Source: Streptomyces alanosinicus
GTDB lineage: Bacteria > Actinomycetota > Actinomycetes > Streptomycetales > Streptomycetaceae
Reading direction: 5' to 3'
Assembly: GCF_014650595.1 (NCBI RefSeq)
Contig: NZ_BMVG01000001.1
Span: 248,001 to 312,000 of the forward strand
Length of the DNA stretch: 64,000 nucleotides
Shown here: piece after piece, positions 36,815-45,225 of the stretch
How positions within the stretch are numbered: the first letter of the stretch is position 1
Layout of the letters: every line of letters starts with the position of its first letter
The notes under the pieces: generated by a model
Told to the model about the DNA's origin: nothing
The model's database searches: none
Seen by the model: the letters and a program-made list of their open reading frames with translations, nothing else
Translations under genes and position numbers: made by a program

Positions 36815-37492
36815 CTACTCGTTGTCGAGGCCGCGCTCTATGGCGTACCGCACCAGCTCGACCCTGTTGTGGAGTTGGAGCTTGCCGAGGGTGTTCTGCA
36901 CATGGTTCTGCACCGTGCGGTGGGAGATGACGAGGCGTTCGGCGATCTGCTTGTAGCTCAGGCCCTTGGCGACGAGGCGCAGCACCTCCGTCTCGCGGTC
37001 CGTCAGCCGGGGCGCGCCGGGCTCGTCGGTGTCGGGGGCGGGGGCGGGCTCGGAGGCCAGCCGGCGGTACTCGCCGAGGACCAGTCCGGCGAGACCCGGC
37101 GTGAACACCGGGTCGCCGACGGCGGTCCGGCGCACCGCGTCCAGCAACTCCCCGGTGGAGGCCGACTTCAGCAGATAGCCGGTCGCGCCGGACTTCACCG
37201 CCTCCAGGACGTCGGCGTGCTCGCCGCTCGCGGAGAGGACCAGGACGCGCAACGCCGGGTTGTGGCCGACCAGTTCCTTGCACACCTGGACACCGGGCTT
37301 GGCGGGCAGGTTCAGGTCCAGCACGAGGACGTCGGGGGCGGCGGCCTTGGCCCGGCGGACCGCCTGCTCGCCGTCGCCGGCGGTGGCGACCACCGCGAAG
37401 CCGGACTCGGCCAGGTCGCGGGCGACCGCGTCGCGCCACATGGGGTGGTCGTCCACCACCATGACCTTGATCGGATCCTGCCGCTGTGTCAT
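36815..37492 (-). CDS. macR: NarL-family response regulator (MacR-type)
   Basis: Two-component regulator of 225 residues. The receiver domain (~8-125) has acidic pair Asp14/Asp15, phosphoacceptor Asp59 (VLVLDLNLP) and a conserved Lys in TGYLLKSAS. The C-terminal LuxR-type helix-turn-helix is RLTDRETEVLRLVAKGLSYK then QIAERLVISHRTVQNHVQN. ATG 37492 overlaps the histidine kinase stop by four bases. Position beside pfkA and the DUF5931-like sensor matches MacRS of S. coelicolor (SCO2120/2121), a pair controlling morphogenesis genes and actinorhodin; the orthology is inferred from memory of gene order. Confidence 0.88.
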   Translation of the reverse strand: MTQRQDPIKVMVVDDHPMWRDAVARDLAESGFAVVATAGDGEQAVRRAKAAAPDVLVLDLNLPAKPGVQVCKELVGHNPALRVLVLSASGEHADVLEAVKSGATGYLLKSASTGELLDAVRRTAVGDPVFTPGLAGLVLGEYRRLASEPAPAPDTDEPGAPRLTDRETEVLRLVAKGLSYKQIAERLVISHRTVQNHVQNTLGKLQLHNRVELVRYAIERGLDNE

Positions 37493-38721
37493 CGCCGCTC
37501 CGCCTTCTTCCCCCGCGCCCGCGGCGCACCCTTCGGTACCTTCAGTTCGACTTCCGTGCCCTGTCCGGGGACGGAGATCAGCTCCGCGCTGCCGCCCAGG
37601 TCGCGCAGCCGCCCCCGGATCGACTGGGCCACGCCGAGCCGGCCCTCGCCCTCGGCCTGGGCGAGCCGGCCCTCGGGGATGCCGGGGCCGTCGTCCCGGA
37701 CGGTCACGACGATCTCCTCCGGCTCGTCCTCGACCAGGATCCAGGCCCGGGCCTCGCCGCCCGCGTGCCTGCGTACGTTGTCCAGGGCGGCGCCGACCGC
37801 GGCGGCCAGCTCCCGCGCGGCCGGCCGGGACAGCTCGACCGGGGCCCCGGGCTCGGCCAGGCTCACCCGGGCACCCGCGTAGGGGGCGAGCAGGGCGCGC
37901 AGATCGAGCGGGCCGTCCGGTTCGTCCTCGTACGGCTCCTCGACGACGCGTACGACGGCTCCGGCGGAGGCGTCCTCCGAGACCCGGGAGACCGGCACCA
38001 GACCGCCGGAGACCAGCGTGCGCAGCGCCACCTCCTGCTCCCCCGCGAGCCGCCCCAGCTCGGCCGCCTCACCGCCGATGACCGCGCCGCGCCGCTGCAC
38101 CATCGCCAGCACCTGCAGCACGCCGTCGTGGATGTCCCGGGCCAGCCGCTCCCGCTCACGGGTCGCGGCCTCGATCTCCAGGGCGCGGGCGAGGGTGCGC
38201 TCGGAGGCGCGGGCGACCTCCACGACATAGCCGATGGCGATGGAGGCCACCCAGACGAGGATCAGGCTGTGCACCGTGTCGCGGGCCGGGTGGCCGCGCT
38301 CGACCAGATTGGCGGCGGCCACCGCCGTGGAGGCGACGGCTGCCCAGCGCCAGCCGCCCTTGATCGCGAAGGCGAGCACCGCGCCGGCCGTCCATATCGA
38401 CGGCAGCGTGGGACCGCCCGCGATCCGCTGGTGGCTGTCGGCGAGCGGGGTGAGCAGGATCCCGGCGAGGGCGATGGCCAGATCGGCGACCAGGAAGCGC
38501 TTGGTGCAGCTCGCCGCGCCGCGCACCCTGGGCAGGGTGGCGAGGGTCCAGACGAGCAGGACGGCGTTGTAGGCGACGGCCGCCCAGGGTCGGACATAGA
38601 GGTCGTACCTGGTGACGCACAGGGCGATCGCGTACAGCAGGGTCAGCACGCGATAGCCGGCGAGCGCGCGCCACAGCGGCAGCTCGACCGACATCCTCAT
38701 GACCCGCTCACGCCTCGGCAT
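37489..38721 (-). CDS. macS: Histidine kinase with DUF5931-like membrane region (MacS-type)
   Basis: Sensor kinase of 410 residues. About five or six membrane helices fill residues 15-170 (YRVLTLLYAIALCVT onward), with little extracellular sequence, so it may sense the membrane itself. The HisKA_3 box RERLARDIHDGVLQVLAMVQ carries the phosphorylated His near residue 197, and the ATPase domain shows DNVRRHAGG and VRDDGPGIPEGRL. This is the NarL-partner subclass. ATG 38721 has a GGGGGA; a second Met eight codons in is also possible. It is cotranscribed with macR by ATGA overlap. The sensed signal is unknown. Confidence 0.88.
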   Translation of the reverse strand: MPRRERVMRMSVELPLWRALAGYRVLTLLYAIALCVTRYDLYVRPWAAVAYNAVLLVWTLATLPRVRGAASCTKRFLVADLAIALAGILLTPLADSHQRIAGGPTLPSIWTAGAVLAFAIKGGWRWAAVASTAVAAANLVERGHPARDTVHSLILVWVASIAIGYVVEVARASERTLARALEIEAATRERERLARDIHDGVLQVLAMVQRRGAVIGGEAAELGRLAGEQEVALRTLVSGGLVPVSRVSEDASAGAVVRVVEEPYEDEPDGPLDLRALLAPYAGARVSLAEPGAPVELSRPAARELAAAVGAALDNVRRHAGGEARAWILVEDEPEEIVVTVRDDGPGIPEGRLAQAEGEGRLGVAQSIRGRLRDLGGSAELISVPGQGTEVELKVPKGAPRARGKKAERR

Positions 38722-38762
38722 GTCCCCCGCCCCCCCGGCCCTCTCCTAGCCCGTCCAGCCCG

Positions 38763-39524
38763 TCAAGCCTCTGTCTTCTTCTCGGCGGCCTCGGCCTTCT
38801 CGGCTTCCCTGGCCTTCTCGGCTTCCTTGGCCGACTTCGCCGCATCCGCGATCTGCCGCTTGGCGGCGGTCGCGTACATGTCGACGTACTCCTGGCCGGA
38901 GAGCTTCATGATCTCGTACATGACCTCGTCGGTCAGGGCGCGCAGGACGAAGCGGTCGTGCTCCATGCCGGCGTAGCGGCCGAAGTCGAGCGGCTTGCCG
39001 ATACGGATGCCGGGCCGCATCAGCTTCGGCATCACCTTGCCGGGCGGCTGGATCTTCTCGGTGTCGATCATCGCCACCGGGATGACCGGCGCTCCGGTGG
39101 CGAGCGCCACGCGCGCGAGACCGCCGGGCTTGCCCCGGTAGAGCCGGCCGTCGGGCGAGCGGGTGCCCTCGGGGTAGATACCGAACAGCTCGCCGCGCTC
39201 CAGCACCTCGATGCCGCTCTTGATCGCCGCCTCGCCGGCGCCGCGCGCCCCGGAGCGGTCCACCGGGAGCTGTCCGACGCCCTTGAAGAAGGCCGCCGTC
39301 AGCCGGCCCTTCACACCGGGCGTGGTGAAGTACTCGGCCTTCGCGATGAAGGTGACCTTGCGCTCCAGGACCGCCGGCAGGAAGAACGAGTCCGAGAAGG
39401 ACAGGTGATTGCTCGCCAGGATGGCGGCCCCTTCTGCCGGTACGTTCTCCAGGCCCTCCACCCAGGGCCTGAAGGCGACCTTCAGCGGCCCTCCGATGGC
39501 GACCTTCATCGTGCCGTACAACAC
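38763..39524 (-). CDS. 1-acyl-sn-glycerol-3-phosphate acyltransferase family protein (PlsC-like)
   Basis: Membrane-associated acyltransferase of 253 residues. The catalytic NHLSFSD (His-x4-Asp) is near residue 40, GIYPEGTRSPDGR forms the substrate-binding motif near 118, and PVIPVAMIDT follows. The C-terminus is a charged Lys/Glu/Ala-rich helix (AKSAKEAEKAREAEKAEAAE). The start is GTG 39524 with GGGAGG seven bases upstream. It corresponds in position to mycobacterial Rv2182c. Likely role: acylation of lysophosphatidic acid or a related lipid in the inner membrane; the exact acceptor is not determinable. Confidence 0.91.
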   Translation of the reverse strand: MLYGTMKVAIGGPLKVAFRPWVEGLENVPAEGAAILASNHLSFSDSFFLPAVLERKVTFIAKAEYFTTPGVKGRLTAAFFKGVGQLPVDRSGARGAGEAAIKSGIEVLERGELFGIYPEGTRSPDGRLYRGKPGGLARVALATGAPVIPVAMIDTEKIQPPGKVMPKLMRPGIRIGKPLDFGRYAGMEHDRFVLRALTDEVMYEIMKLSGQEYVDMYATAAKRQIADAAKSAKEAEKAREAEKAEAAEKKTEA

Positions 39525-39695
39525 CCGTGTGCCTCCCGTTTCCGTCGAACAGACCTTAACCCGGAGGACCGTCAATCGGTCCGACGACCCTGGTCGGTGT
39601 CAGTGCGGTCGCGTACGGTGAAGCACATCCGCGCGTATTCCTCACGCTTTCGCCGGCCACCGGTGGGGGCCTCTTCAGAAACAGGAGCGTCCAAG

Positions 39696-40475
39696 GTGCC
39701 GGTCCTCCCCGGAGCCGAGCCGTACCGCCACGAGGGCGGGGAGGTGGGGGTCCTCCTCTGCCACGGCTTCACCGGCTCGCCCCAGTCGCTGCGCCCCTGG
39801 GCGGAGCACCACGCGGCACACGGCCTGACCGTGTCGCTGCCGTTGCTGCCCGGCCACGGCACCCGCTGGGAGGACATGCAGCTCACCGGCTGGCAGGACT
39901 GGTACGCGGAGGTGGACCGCGAGCTGTGCCTCCTCGCCGAGCGCTGTTCCCGGGTGTTCGTCGCGGGCCTGTCCATGGGCGGCGCCCTGGCGCTCCGGCT
40001 CGCGGCCCGGCACGGCGAGCGGGTCGCGGGCGCCGTGGTCGTCAACCCGGCGAACAAGGTGCACGGCCTCGCGGCGTACGCCCTTCCGGTGGCCCGGCAT
40101 CTCGTGCGCACGACGAAGGGCATCGCCAGCGACATCGCCAAGGGCGGCGCGGCCGAGGTGGGGTACGACCGGGTGCCGCTGCACGCGGCGCACTCGCTGC
40201 GGCGCTTCCTGCGCCGGCTGGACGGCGAGCTGCCCCAGGTCACCCAGCCGTTGCTGCTGCTGCGCAGCGCGCAGGACCATGTCGTCCCGGCCGCCGACTC
40301 GGCCCGGGTGCTCAGCCGGGTGTCGTCCACGGACGTGACGGAGATCGTGCTGGAACACAGCTACCACGTGGCGACGTTGGACCTCGATGCGGACCGGATC
40401 TTCGAGCAGAGCCTCGCCTTCGTCGGCCGGCTCGCACCCAGTCTCGGCAAGGAAGGGACGGCCACAGGTGGCTGA
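39696..40475 (+). CDS. Alpha/beta-hydrolase (carboxylesterase/monoacylglycerol-lipase type)
   Basis: Hydrolase of 259 residues from GTG 39696 (AGGAG upstream). It has the oxyanion region VLLCHGFTGSPQSLRPWAEH, the nucleophile elbow GLSMGG (Ser ~residue 93), Asp in LLLRSAQDHVVP and His in LEHSYHVATLD. This arrangement matches the Geobacillus Est30-like carboxylesterases. No signal peptide is present. It is divergent from the PlsC-like gene with 171 bp between, and its last 8 bp overlap the next gene, so the two are translationally linked. Substrate unknown; neighbours suggest a lipid. Confidence 0.91.
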   Translation: MPVLPGAEPYRHEGGEVGVLLCHGFTGSPQSLRPWAEHHAAHGLTVSLPLLPGHGTRWEDMQLTGWQDWYAEVDRELCLLAERCSRVFVAGLSMGGALALRLAARHGERVAGAVVVNPANKVHGLAAYALPVARHLVRTTKGIASDIAKGGAAEVGYDRVPLHAAHSLRRFLRRLDGELPQVTQPLLLLRSAQDHVVPAADSARVLSRVSSTDVTEIVLEHSYHVATLDLDADRIFEQSLAFVGRLAPSLGKEGTATGG

Positions 40476-41064
40476 GCACGAGTCCGACCGCGAGGACCGT
40501 GAGGACCGCGAGGGCCGCGAGCCGGACGAGCAGGGCGCGTCCTTCGACGAGGACGCCGCCTGGCGCGCCATCGTCGCCGGGTACGGCGAGGAGCCGCCGG
40601 ACCCGCCGGGTGCCAGGCCCTTCAAGCCGGTGGAGGACCTGGCGCTGCCGGAGCCGGACACCGAGAAGGACACCGGCACGAACCCCGGGAAGGACGCCGG
40701 GAAGGACGAGAGCGACATCGGCAAGGCGCCGGTGCGGCCGCTGGGCAGCTCGGTGTCGTTCGCGCCCGGTGTCGGCCCGCGCGACTACGCACCCGCGGAG
40801 CCCGACGAGGACGACGAGGGACACTTCGTCCCGCCGGAGCCACCGCCCCTGCCGGCCGCCGACCCCACCGCCAGGTTCGCCTGGCTGGGTGTCGTCGGCG
40901 GGCCGGTCCTGCTGCTGCTCGCGGTGGTGCTCGGCTGGGACATGACCTGGTGGCTGACGACCCTCGGCATCGGCGGCTTCCTCGGCGGCTTCGCCACGCT
41001 GGTGATGCGGATGCGCACGGACGACGAGGAGGGCGACGACCCGGGCCGTGGCGCGGTCGTCTGA
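40468..41064 (+). CDS. Small membrane protein with acidic N-terminal region
   Basis: Protein of 198 residues from GTG 40468, overlapping the hydrolase stop. The first ~135 residues are highly charged and disordered-looking (EDREDREGREPDEQG), with a Lys/Asp/Gly-rich stretch. Two membrane helices follow at ~138-180 (FAWLGVVGGPVLLLLAVVLG and WWLTTLGIGGFLGGFATLVM), then a short acidic tail. I do not recognise a family. It is the promoter-distal partner of the hydrolase gene. Its stop codon (TGA 41062-41064) lies inside the putative TetR operator of the next gene. Confidence 0.82.
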   Translation: MAEHESDREDREDREGREPDEQGASFDEDAAWRAIVAGYGEEPPDPPGARPFKPVEDLALPEPDTEKDTGTNPGKDAGKDESDIGKAPVRPLGSSVSFAPGVGPRDYAPAEPDEDDEGHFVPPEPPPLPAADPTARFAWLGVVGGPVLLLLAVVLGWDMTWWLTTLGIGGFLGGFATLVMRMRTDDEEGDDPGRGAVV

Positions 41065-41076
41065 ACTTTGTACAGG
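41061..41076. promoter_or_regulatory. Putative operator of the TetR regulator at its own promoter
   Basis: CTGAACTTTGTACAGG matches 13 of 16 positions of the arm found twice at the beta-lactamase promoter (TTGAACTAAGTACAGG). It overlaps a candidate -35 (TTGTAC 41068-41073) ahead of TATCGT (41093-41098) and the TetR ATG at 41105, which would again be nearly leaderless. This suggests autoregulation. Confidence 0.6.
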
Positions 41077-41104
41077 TGCCGCGTGGCTCCCCTATCGTGA
41101 GCCC

Positions 41105-41809
41105 ATGCCGCGCGACACCCTCACCCCTGAACAGATCGTCCGGACCGCCGTGGAGCTGCTGGACGACGAGGGTCTTGAGGGCCTGAACATGCGCAGCCTC
41201 GGCAGGCGGCTGGGGGCCGCGGCGACCGCCGTCTACTGGCATGTCAAGAACAAGGACGACCTCGTGCTGCTCGCCGCGGACCGGGTGTGGCGCGAGGTGG
41301 AGCTGCCGGAGCTGGGCCCGGCCGACTGGCGGGGCACCGCCACGGTGATGGCCGACCGGCTGCACACGATGCTCCTACGGCATCCGTGGCTGGTGCAGGC
41401 GATGGGCTCCCATCTGCTCCACGGCACCGGGAAGGCCCGTTACGACGACCATCTCCTCGGGGTCTTCGAGACGGCCGGGTTCGGGCCACAAGAGGCCGAC
41501 CAGGCGGCCGGTGCACTGGTGACCTACGTCTTCGGCAACGCGCTCGGCGCGTCCACGATGGCATCACTGTCACGCAAGCTGCGGCGGGCCGGCGAGGACG
41601 CCGGGGGACGCGTCGAGGAGACGCTGGCCAAGGCGGCGGAGGCGGCACAGCCGTTTCCGCGGTTGCGGGCACGGCTGGACACGGCGGCGGCGACGGGGTA
41701 TGCGGACGCGCCGGACGGAACGTACCGGGTGGGCCTGCGCGCCCTGCTGGACGGCCTGCGGCCCGGCGGAACGGACACGGCTCCCGGCACTGCGGTCAGC
41801 GCCTGCTGA
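41105..41809 (+). CDS. TetR-family transcriptional regulator
   Basis: Regulator of 234 residues from ATG 41105. The helix-turn-helix is GLNMRSLGRRLGAAATAVYW then HVKNKDDLVLLAADRVWREV (~residues 26-62); the C-terminal ~150 residues fit a TetR_C (tetracycline-repressor class) ligand domain. It is convergent with the beta-lactamase-family gene, and the two coding sequences overlap by 14 bp at their 3' ends. Matching operator-like sites at both promoters point to it as repressor of the pair. Ligand unknown. Confidence 0.92.
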   Translation: MPRDTLTPEQIVRTAVELLDDEGLEGLNMRSLGRRLGAAATAVYWHVKNKDDLVLLAADRVWREVELPELGPADWRGTATVMADRLHTMLLRHPWLVQAMGSHLLHGTGKARYDDHLLGVFETAGFGPQEADQAAGALVTYVFGNALGASTMASLSRKLRRAGEDAGGRVEETLAKAAEAAQPFPRLRARLDTAAATGYADAPDGTYRVGLRALLDGLRPGGTDTAPGTAVSAC

Positions 41810-43166
41810 AGAGGCGTCCGGCCAGGTCGACGCCGGTCACCGCGCCGTCGGCTCCACGGGAGAAGTAACCCTTCTGCCCCTTCAAGCCGCCCTCGGTGAT
41901 CACATACTCGTCACCCTCCCCCGGCAGGAAGCCGATCTCCGCGGCCGGGTAGTCCGGCGGCATCTCCGCATCCGAGGCCGCCCGGATCTCCGGCTTGATG
42001 CCGACGGCCAGCGTGAGCCGGCCGGCCTCGTCCGTGACGTCGAGACACATGGCGTCGATCTCGTACCGCCCGGCGGCCTCGCGCGCCCGCCCCGCGTCGT
42101 ACGGCAGCGGTTCCGGTTCCCGCTCGACCACCCCGAGGTACAGCTCCAGCGCCCGCTTCAGCACCGCCTGGTTGAACTGGTAGCCGTCCGGGCCGGTGTT
42201 GGCCAGCGAGACGACGGCGAAGTCCCGCTCCGGCACCAGGAGCAGCTCGGCGAACTGCCCGTTGCCCGAGCCTCCGTGACCGACCGTGCGCACGCCCGCC
42301 ACATCCCGCAGGAACCAGCAGATGCCGAAGGCGTCGCCGAGGGTGCTGCCGCGCAGCTGAACCGTGGGCCGCTTCATCCGGTCCAGGCTCGCGGCCGTCA
42401 ACAGGCCCTCACCGTCGCTCAGTTGGAAGCGGGCCCAGCGCAGCAGATCGCTCGCCGAGGAGACGATGCCGCCGCCGGGGTTGTTGCCGCGCGTGCCGGC
42501 CCGCCAGGACTTCCAGGGGCGGGCGAGGGTGACGGTGCCGTCCTCGGCCCGGTTGTGGCCCACGGCGAAGCGGCGGATCACGACCTCGTCCAGGTCGTAG
42601 ACCGTGTCGGACAGGCCCAGCGGCTCCAGGACCAGTTCGGCGACGGCCTTCTCGAAGGGCAGGCCGGTGACCTTCTCCACCACCAGCCCGGCCAGGTTGT
42701 ACCCGGCCTGACTGTAGGAGGCACGGGCACCGGGCGGGGCGATCAGCGGCAGCCGGTCCAGCTGGGCGACCCAGGCGGCGAGCGAGCCGTCGGTCTCGTC
42801 GGCGTCGACGAGGTTCCAGTCCAGGCCCGAGGTGTGGTTGAGCAGGTTCAGCACGGTGATCCGGGCGGCGGCCTCCTCGTCGGCGAGGCACAGCTCGGGG
42901 ACGTAGCGGCGGACCGGGGCGTCGAGGTCCACCGCGCCCTGCTCGACCAGCCGCAGCAGCGCGGTCGCCGTGAAGCTCTTGCTGACCGAGGCGAGCGGGA
43001 AGAGGGTGTGCTCGTCGATCGGCAGCGGGTGGTCCACGTTGGTCACGCCGTGGGTGACATGGTGCTCCGCACCCCCTGCCAGTACGGCGACGGCGGCCCC
43101 CGGCACCCCGAACTCGTCCGCCGCGGCCGCCACGAACGCGGCCAGTGACTCTCGCTCCTCGGACAT
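41796..43166 (-). CDS. Serine hydrolase, beta-lactamase (class C/PBP4*-like) family
   Basis: Product of 456 residues from ATG 43166. The nucleophile motif is ASVSKSF (Ser60-x-x-Lys63), the second motif YSQAGYN, and the third region GHGGSGNGQF, as in esterase EstB, D-aminopeptidases and class C enzymes. A C-terminal ~110-residue beta domain follows (SYRP-like, YVITEGGLKGQKGYF). There is no signal peptide, so a cytoplasmic esterase or peptidase role is more likely than antibiotic hydrolysis. Promoter and paired operators lie at 43187-43260. It overlaps the convergent TetR gene by 14 bp. Confidence 0.9.
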   Translation of the reverse strand: MSEERESLAAFVAAAADEFGVPGAAVAVLAGGAEHHVTHGVTNVDHPLPIDEHTLFPLASVSKSFTATALLRLVEQGAVDLDAPVRRYVPELCLADEEAAARITVLNLLNHTSGLDWNLVDADETDGSLAAWVAQLDRLPLIAPPGARASYSQAGYNLAGLVVEKVTGLPFEKAVAELVLEPLGLSDTVYDLDEVVIRRFAVGHNRAEDGTVTLARPWKSWRAGTRGNNPGGGIVSSASDLLRWARFQLSDGEGLLTAASLDRMKRPTVQLRGSTLGDAFGICWFLRDVAGVRTVGHGGSGNGQFAELLLVPERDFAVVSLANTGPDGYQFNQAVLKRALELYLGVVEREPEPLPYDAGRAREAAGRYEIDAMCLDVTDEAGRLTLAVGIKPEIRAASDAEMPPDYPAAEIGFLPGEGDEYVITEGGLKGQKGYFSRGADGAVTGVDLAGRLFSRR

Positions 43167-43186
43167 CACGATCCCCCTTCTGGGCA

Positions 43187-43260
43187 CTTGAACTAAGTAC
43201 AGGCAGGACTGTAGGGCGCCCCGACGGGACGCACAAGGGGTTTCCTGTACTTAGTTCAAG
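43187..43260. promoter_or_regulatory. Promoter of the beta-lactamase-family gene flanked by two perfect inverted operator arms
   Basis: A 17-bp arm at 43187-43203 (CTTGAACTAAGTACAGG) and its exact inverted copy at 43244-43260 are 40 bp apart. Between them, on the minus strand, lies TTGTGC (plus 43231-43236), 17 bp, then TACAGT (plus 43208-43213), a good promoter for the gene starting at 43166. One arm covers the expected start site and the other abuts the -35. Each arm is itself a loose TTG-ACT/AGT-CA dyad, as expected for a TetR dimer. Confidence 0.8.
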
Positions 43261-43302
43261 CGGCGCACGCGATGCGGCGACCGGTCGGCTGCGAGGTGGC
43301 GG

Positions 43303-44055
43303 TCAGGACGCCGGTACGCGAAGGGCGGCGAGCACCGGGAGGTGGTCCGTGGCGGCGATCAGATCGGCACGGGTGACGCCCGGTTGCGCCAAGGGGACCC
43401 CGCAGCCCAGCACCTCGATGTCCTTCGTGGCGAAGACCGCGTCGATACGGCGGTGGGGCTCGCTGTACCGCCACGTCTCCTCGCCGCCCCAGGGGGCCAC
43501 GGCCCGGCAGTCCTGAAGGGCGCCGGAGAGCAGACGGAAGGCGGGGCCCTCGGGACTCTCGTTGAGGTCACCGCCGGCGACGGCGTGCGCCACGCCCAGG
43601 CCGGCGAGCCGGTCGAGAAGCATCCCGGCCTGCTCGCGGCGCTCGTCCTTCTGCAGGCTCAGATGGCAGCTGAGCACGCCGATGCGGGCGCCGCCGAAAC
43701 GGACCACTGCCGTGGCGAAGCCGCGCCGGTGGTGGCCGGGGGCGAGGGGCAGGAGGACGTCCTCGGTGTGTTCGACGGTGGCCCGGAGCGAGCAGAGGAT
43801 CGCGGGGCCCGCGGCGGTGGCGCCGCCGGTGAGGATGACCTGGCCACAGGCCGCGGCGAGGCGGGCGAGCTTCTTGCGCCAGCGGAAGAAACGGGGGGCT
43901 TCCTGGATGAGGACCAGGTCGGGGGCGCAGGCGGTGATGACTCGGGCGAGGGCGTCGGTGTCGTCGCGCATCGAGCGGATGTTGTAGCTCAGGACGCGGA
44001 GGACGGGGGAACCGTCGGACTCTGTGCGGGAGTTGGGGAGCAGGGGGGTTGCCAT
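43303..44055 (-). CDS. Endonuclease/exonuclease/phosphatase (EEP) family protein
   Basis: Protein of 250 residues with the EEP fold of DNase I, exonuclease III and inositol phosphatases. The metal and catalytic motifs are LRVLSYNIRSM, DLVLIQEAPRF, GVLSCHLSLQ, HAVAGGDLNESPEG and the terminal LIAATDHLPVLAAL. No signal peptide or membrane helix is present. The substrate (nucleic acid, phosphoinositide or sphingomyelin-like lipid) cannot be decided. ATG 44055 is used. It lies downstream of glkA on the same strand, separated by 150 bp with repeats and a hairpin, so it is probably a separate unit. Confidence 0.9.
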   Translation of the reverse strand: MATPLLPNSRTESDGSPVLRVLSYNIRSMRDDTDALARVITACAPDLVLIQEAPRFFRWRKKLARLAAACGQVILTGGATAAGPAILCSLRATVEHTEDVLLPLAPGHHRRGFATAVVRFGGARIGVLSCHLSLQKDERREQAGMLLDRLAGLGVAHAVAGGDLNESPEGPAFRLLSGALQDCRAVAPWGGEETWRYSEPHRRIDAVFATKDIEVLGCGVPLAQPGVTRADLIAATDHLPVLAALRVPAS

Positions 44056-44100
44056 GCCGTCAATCTAGGACGTGGACGGGGCTCGGGCGCCCGAATAAAG

Positions 44101-44165
44101 CGGGGCGCGAGGTCGTGTGCGACTGCCGTGTCGTCGTGGCGTGTCGCGCAGTTCCCCGCGCCCCG
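44101..44165. repeat. Streptomyces-type intergenic element with GCGCAGTTCCCCGCGCCCC motif
   Basis: CGGGGCGCG (44101-44109) pairs with CGCGCCCCG (44157-44165) across a 47-nt loop containing GTCGCGCAGTTCC. The motif is frequent between genes in Streptomyces chromosomes and often follows genes; here it lies between glkA and the EEP gene. Confidence 0.5.
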
Positions 44166-44167
44166 TT

Positions 44168-44211
44168 GAACCCAAGGTCTCTTACATATATGAACCCAAG
44201 GTCTCTTACAT
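44168..44211. repeat. 24-bp tandem duplication at the 3' end of glkA
   Basis: GAACCCAAGGTCTCTTACAT occurs at 44168-44187 and again at 44192-44211, a period of 24 bp. The right copy includes the glkA stop codon (44206-44208); the left copy is the same sequence duplicated outside the gene. Confidence 0.85.
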
Positions 44212-45159
44212 GATCGGGTCGGGCTCCCGGGCCAGGTCCGCCGCGCCCACCAGGCCCGCCTTGTTGCCGAGCTGGGCCGCGATCACATCGGCCACCGGGC
44301 GCCAGTTGCCGCCGACCAGCCAGCGCTTGTAGGACTTGCGGATCGGGTCGAGGACCAGTTCGCCCTCGTCGGAGAGGCCGCCGCCGACGATGAACGCGGA
44401 GGGGTCGAAGAGGGAGGCCAGGTCGGCGAGGCCGGCGCCGGCCCAGCGGGCCAGCTCGCGGTAGGAGTCGACGGCGACCGGGTCGCCCTGGCGGGCGGCC
44501 ATGGAGATGTGTTTGCCCTCGATGCCGTCCGGGCTGCCGTCACCGAGGCCGAGCAGGATCTCGGCGTGCTCGGGGGTGGCGTTGGCGCGCTGCTTGGCGT
44601 AGCGGACCAGGGCGCGGCCGGAGGCGTACTGCTCCCAGCAGCCCTGCGAGCCGCAGCCGCACAGCAGGCCGTCCGGGACCATCCGGATGTGGCCGAACTC
44701 GGCGGCCACGCCGAAGTGGCCGCGGCGCAGCTTGTTGCCGATGATGATGCCGCCGCCGAGGCCGGTGCCGAGGGTGATGCAGATGACGTTGCGGTGGCCC
44801 TTGCCCGCGCCGAACCTGTACTCGCCCCAGGCGGCGGCGTTGGCGTCGTTCTCGACCACGACCGGGAGGCCCACACGGGCCTCGACCTTCTCTTTCAGCG
44901 GCTCCTGGCGCCAGTCGATGTTCGGCGCGAAGTACACCGTCGAGCGCTGCCGGTTCACATAACCGGCCGCGCCGATACCCACGCCGACGATCTCGTGCCC
45001 GGCTCGCGCGCCCTCGACGGCAGCGGCGATGGCGTCCACGATGCCCTCGGGCGTACCCGGGGTCGGCACCTGGTGGGTCGAGAGGATGTTGCCTTCCTCG
45101 TCGACCACACCGGCCGCGATCTTGGTGCCGCCGATGTCGACGCCGATGGTGAGTCCCAT
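44206..45159 (-). CDS. glkA: Glucokinase, ROK family
   Basis: ATP-dependent glucokinase; in Streptomyces coelicolor GlkA is also central to carbon catabolite repression. The 317-residue length equals that enzyme. Motifs: LTIGVDIGGTKIAAGVVDEE (phosphate 1), ENDANAAAWGEYRFGAG, TLGTGLGGGIIIGNKLRRGH, the ROK zinc motif LLCGCGSQGCWEQYASG and FIVGGGLSDEGELV. ATG 45159 has GAGGGA upstream; an in-frame extension lacks a ribosome site. It ends in a 24-bp duplicated segment. It is the distal gene of a possible minus-strand operon with DUF5304, ArsA-like and SRPBCC genes (66-bp gap before it). Confidence 0.96.
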   Translation of the reverse strand: MGLTIGVDIGGTKIAAGVVDEEGNILSTHQVPTPGTPEGIVDAIAAAVEGARAGHEIVGVGIGAAGYVNRQRSTVYFAPNIDWRQEPLKEKVEARVGLPVVVENDANAAAWGEYRFGAGKGHRNVICITLGTGLGGGIIIGNKLRRGHFGVAAEFGHIRMVPDGLLCGCGSQGCWEQYASGRALVRYAKQRANATPEHAEILLGLGDGSPDGIEGKHISMAARQGDPVAVDSYRELARWAGAGLADLASLFDPSAFIVGGGLSDEGELVLDPIRKSYKRWLVGGNWRPVADVIAAQLGNKAGLVGAADLAREPDPIM

Positions 45160-45225
45160 GAATCCCTCAGTTCGGTCGAGCCCCGCTACGGCCAACCGTA
45201 CCCGAGGCCCCCTTGAGGGACGGCT

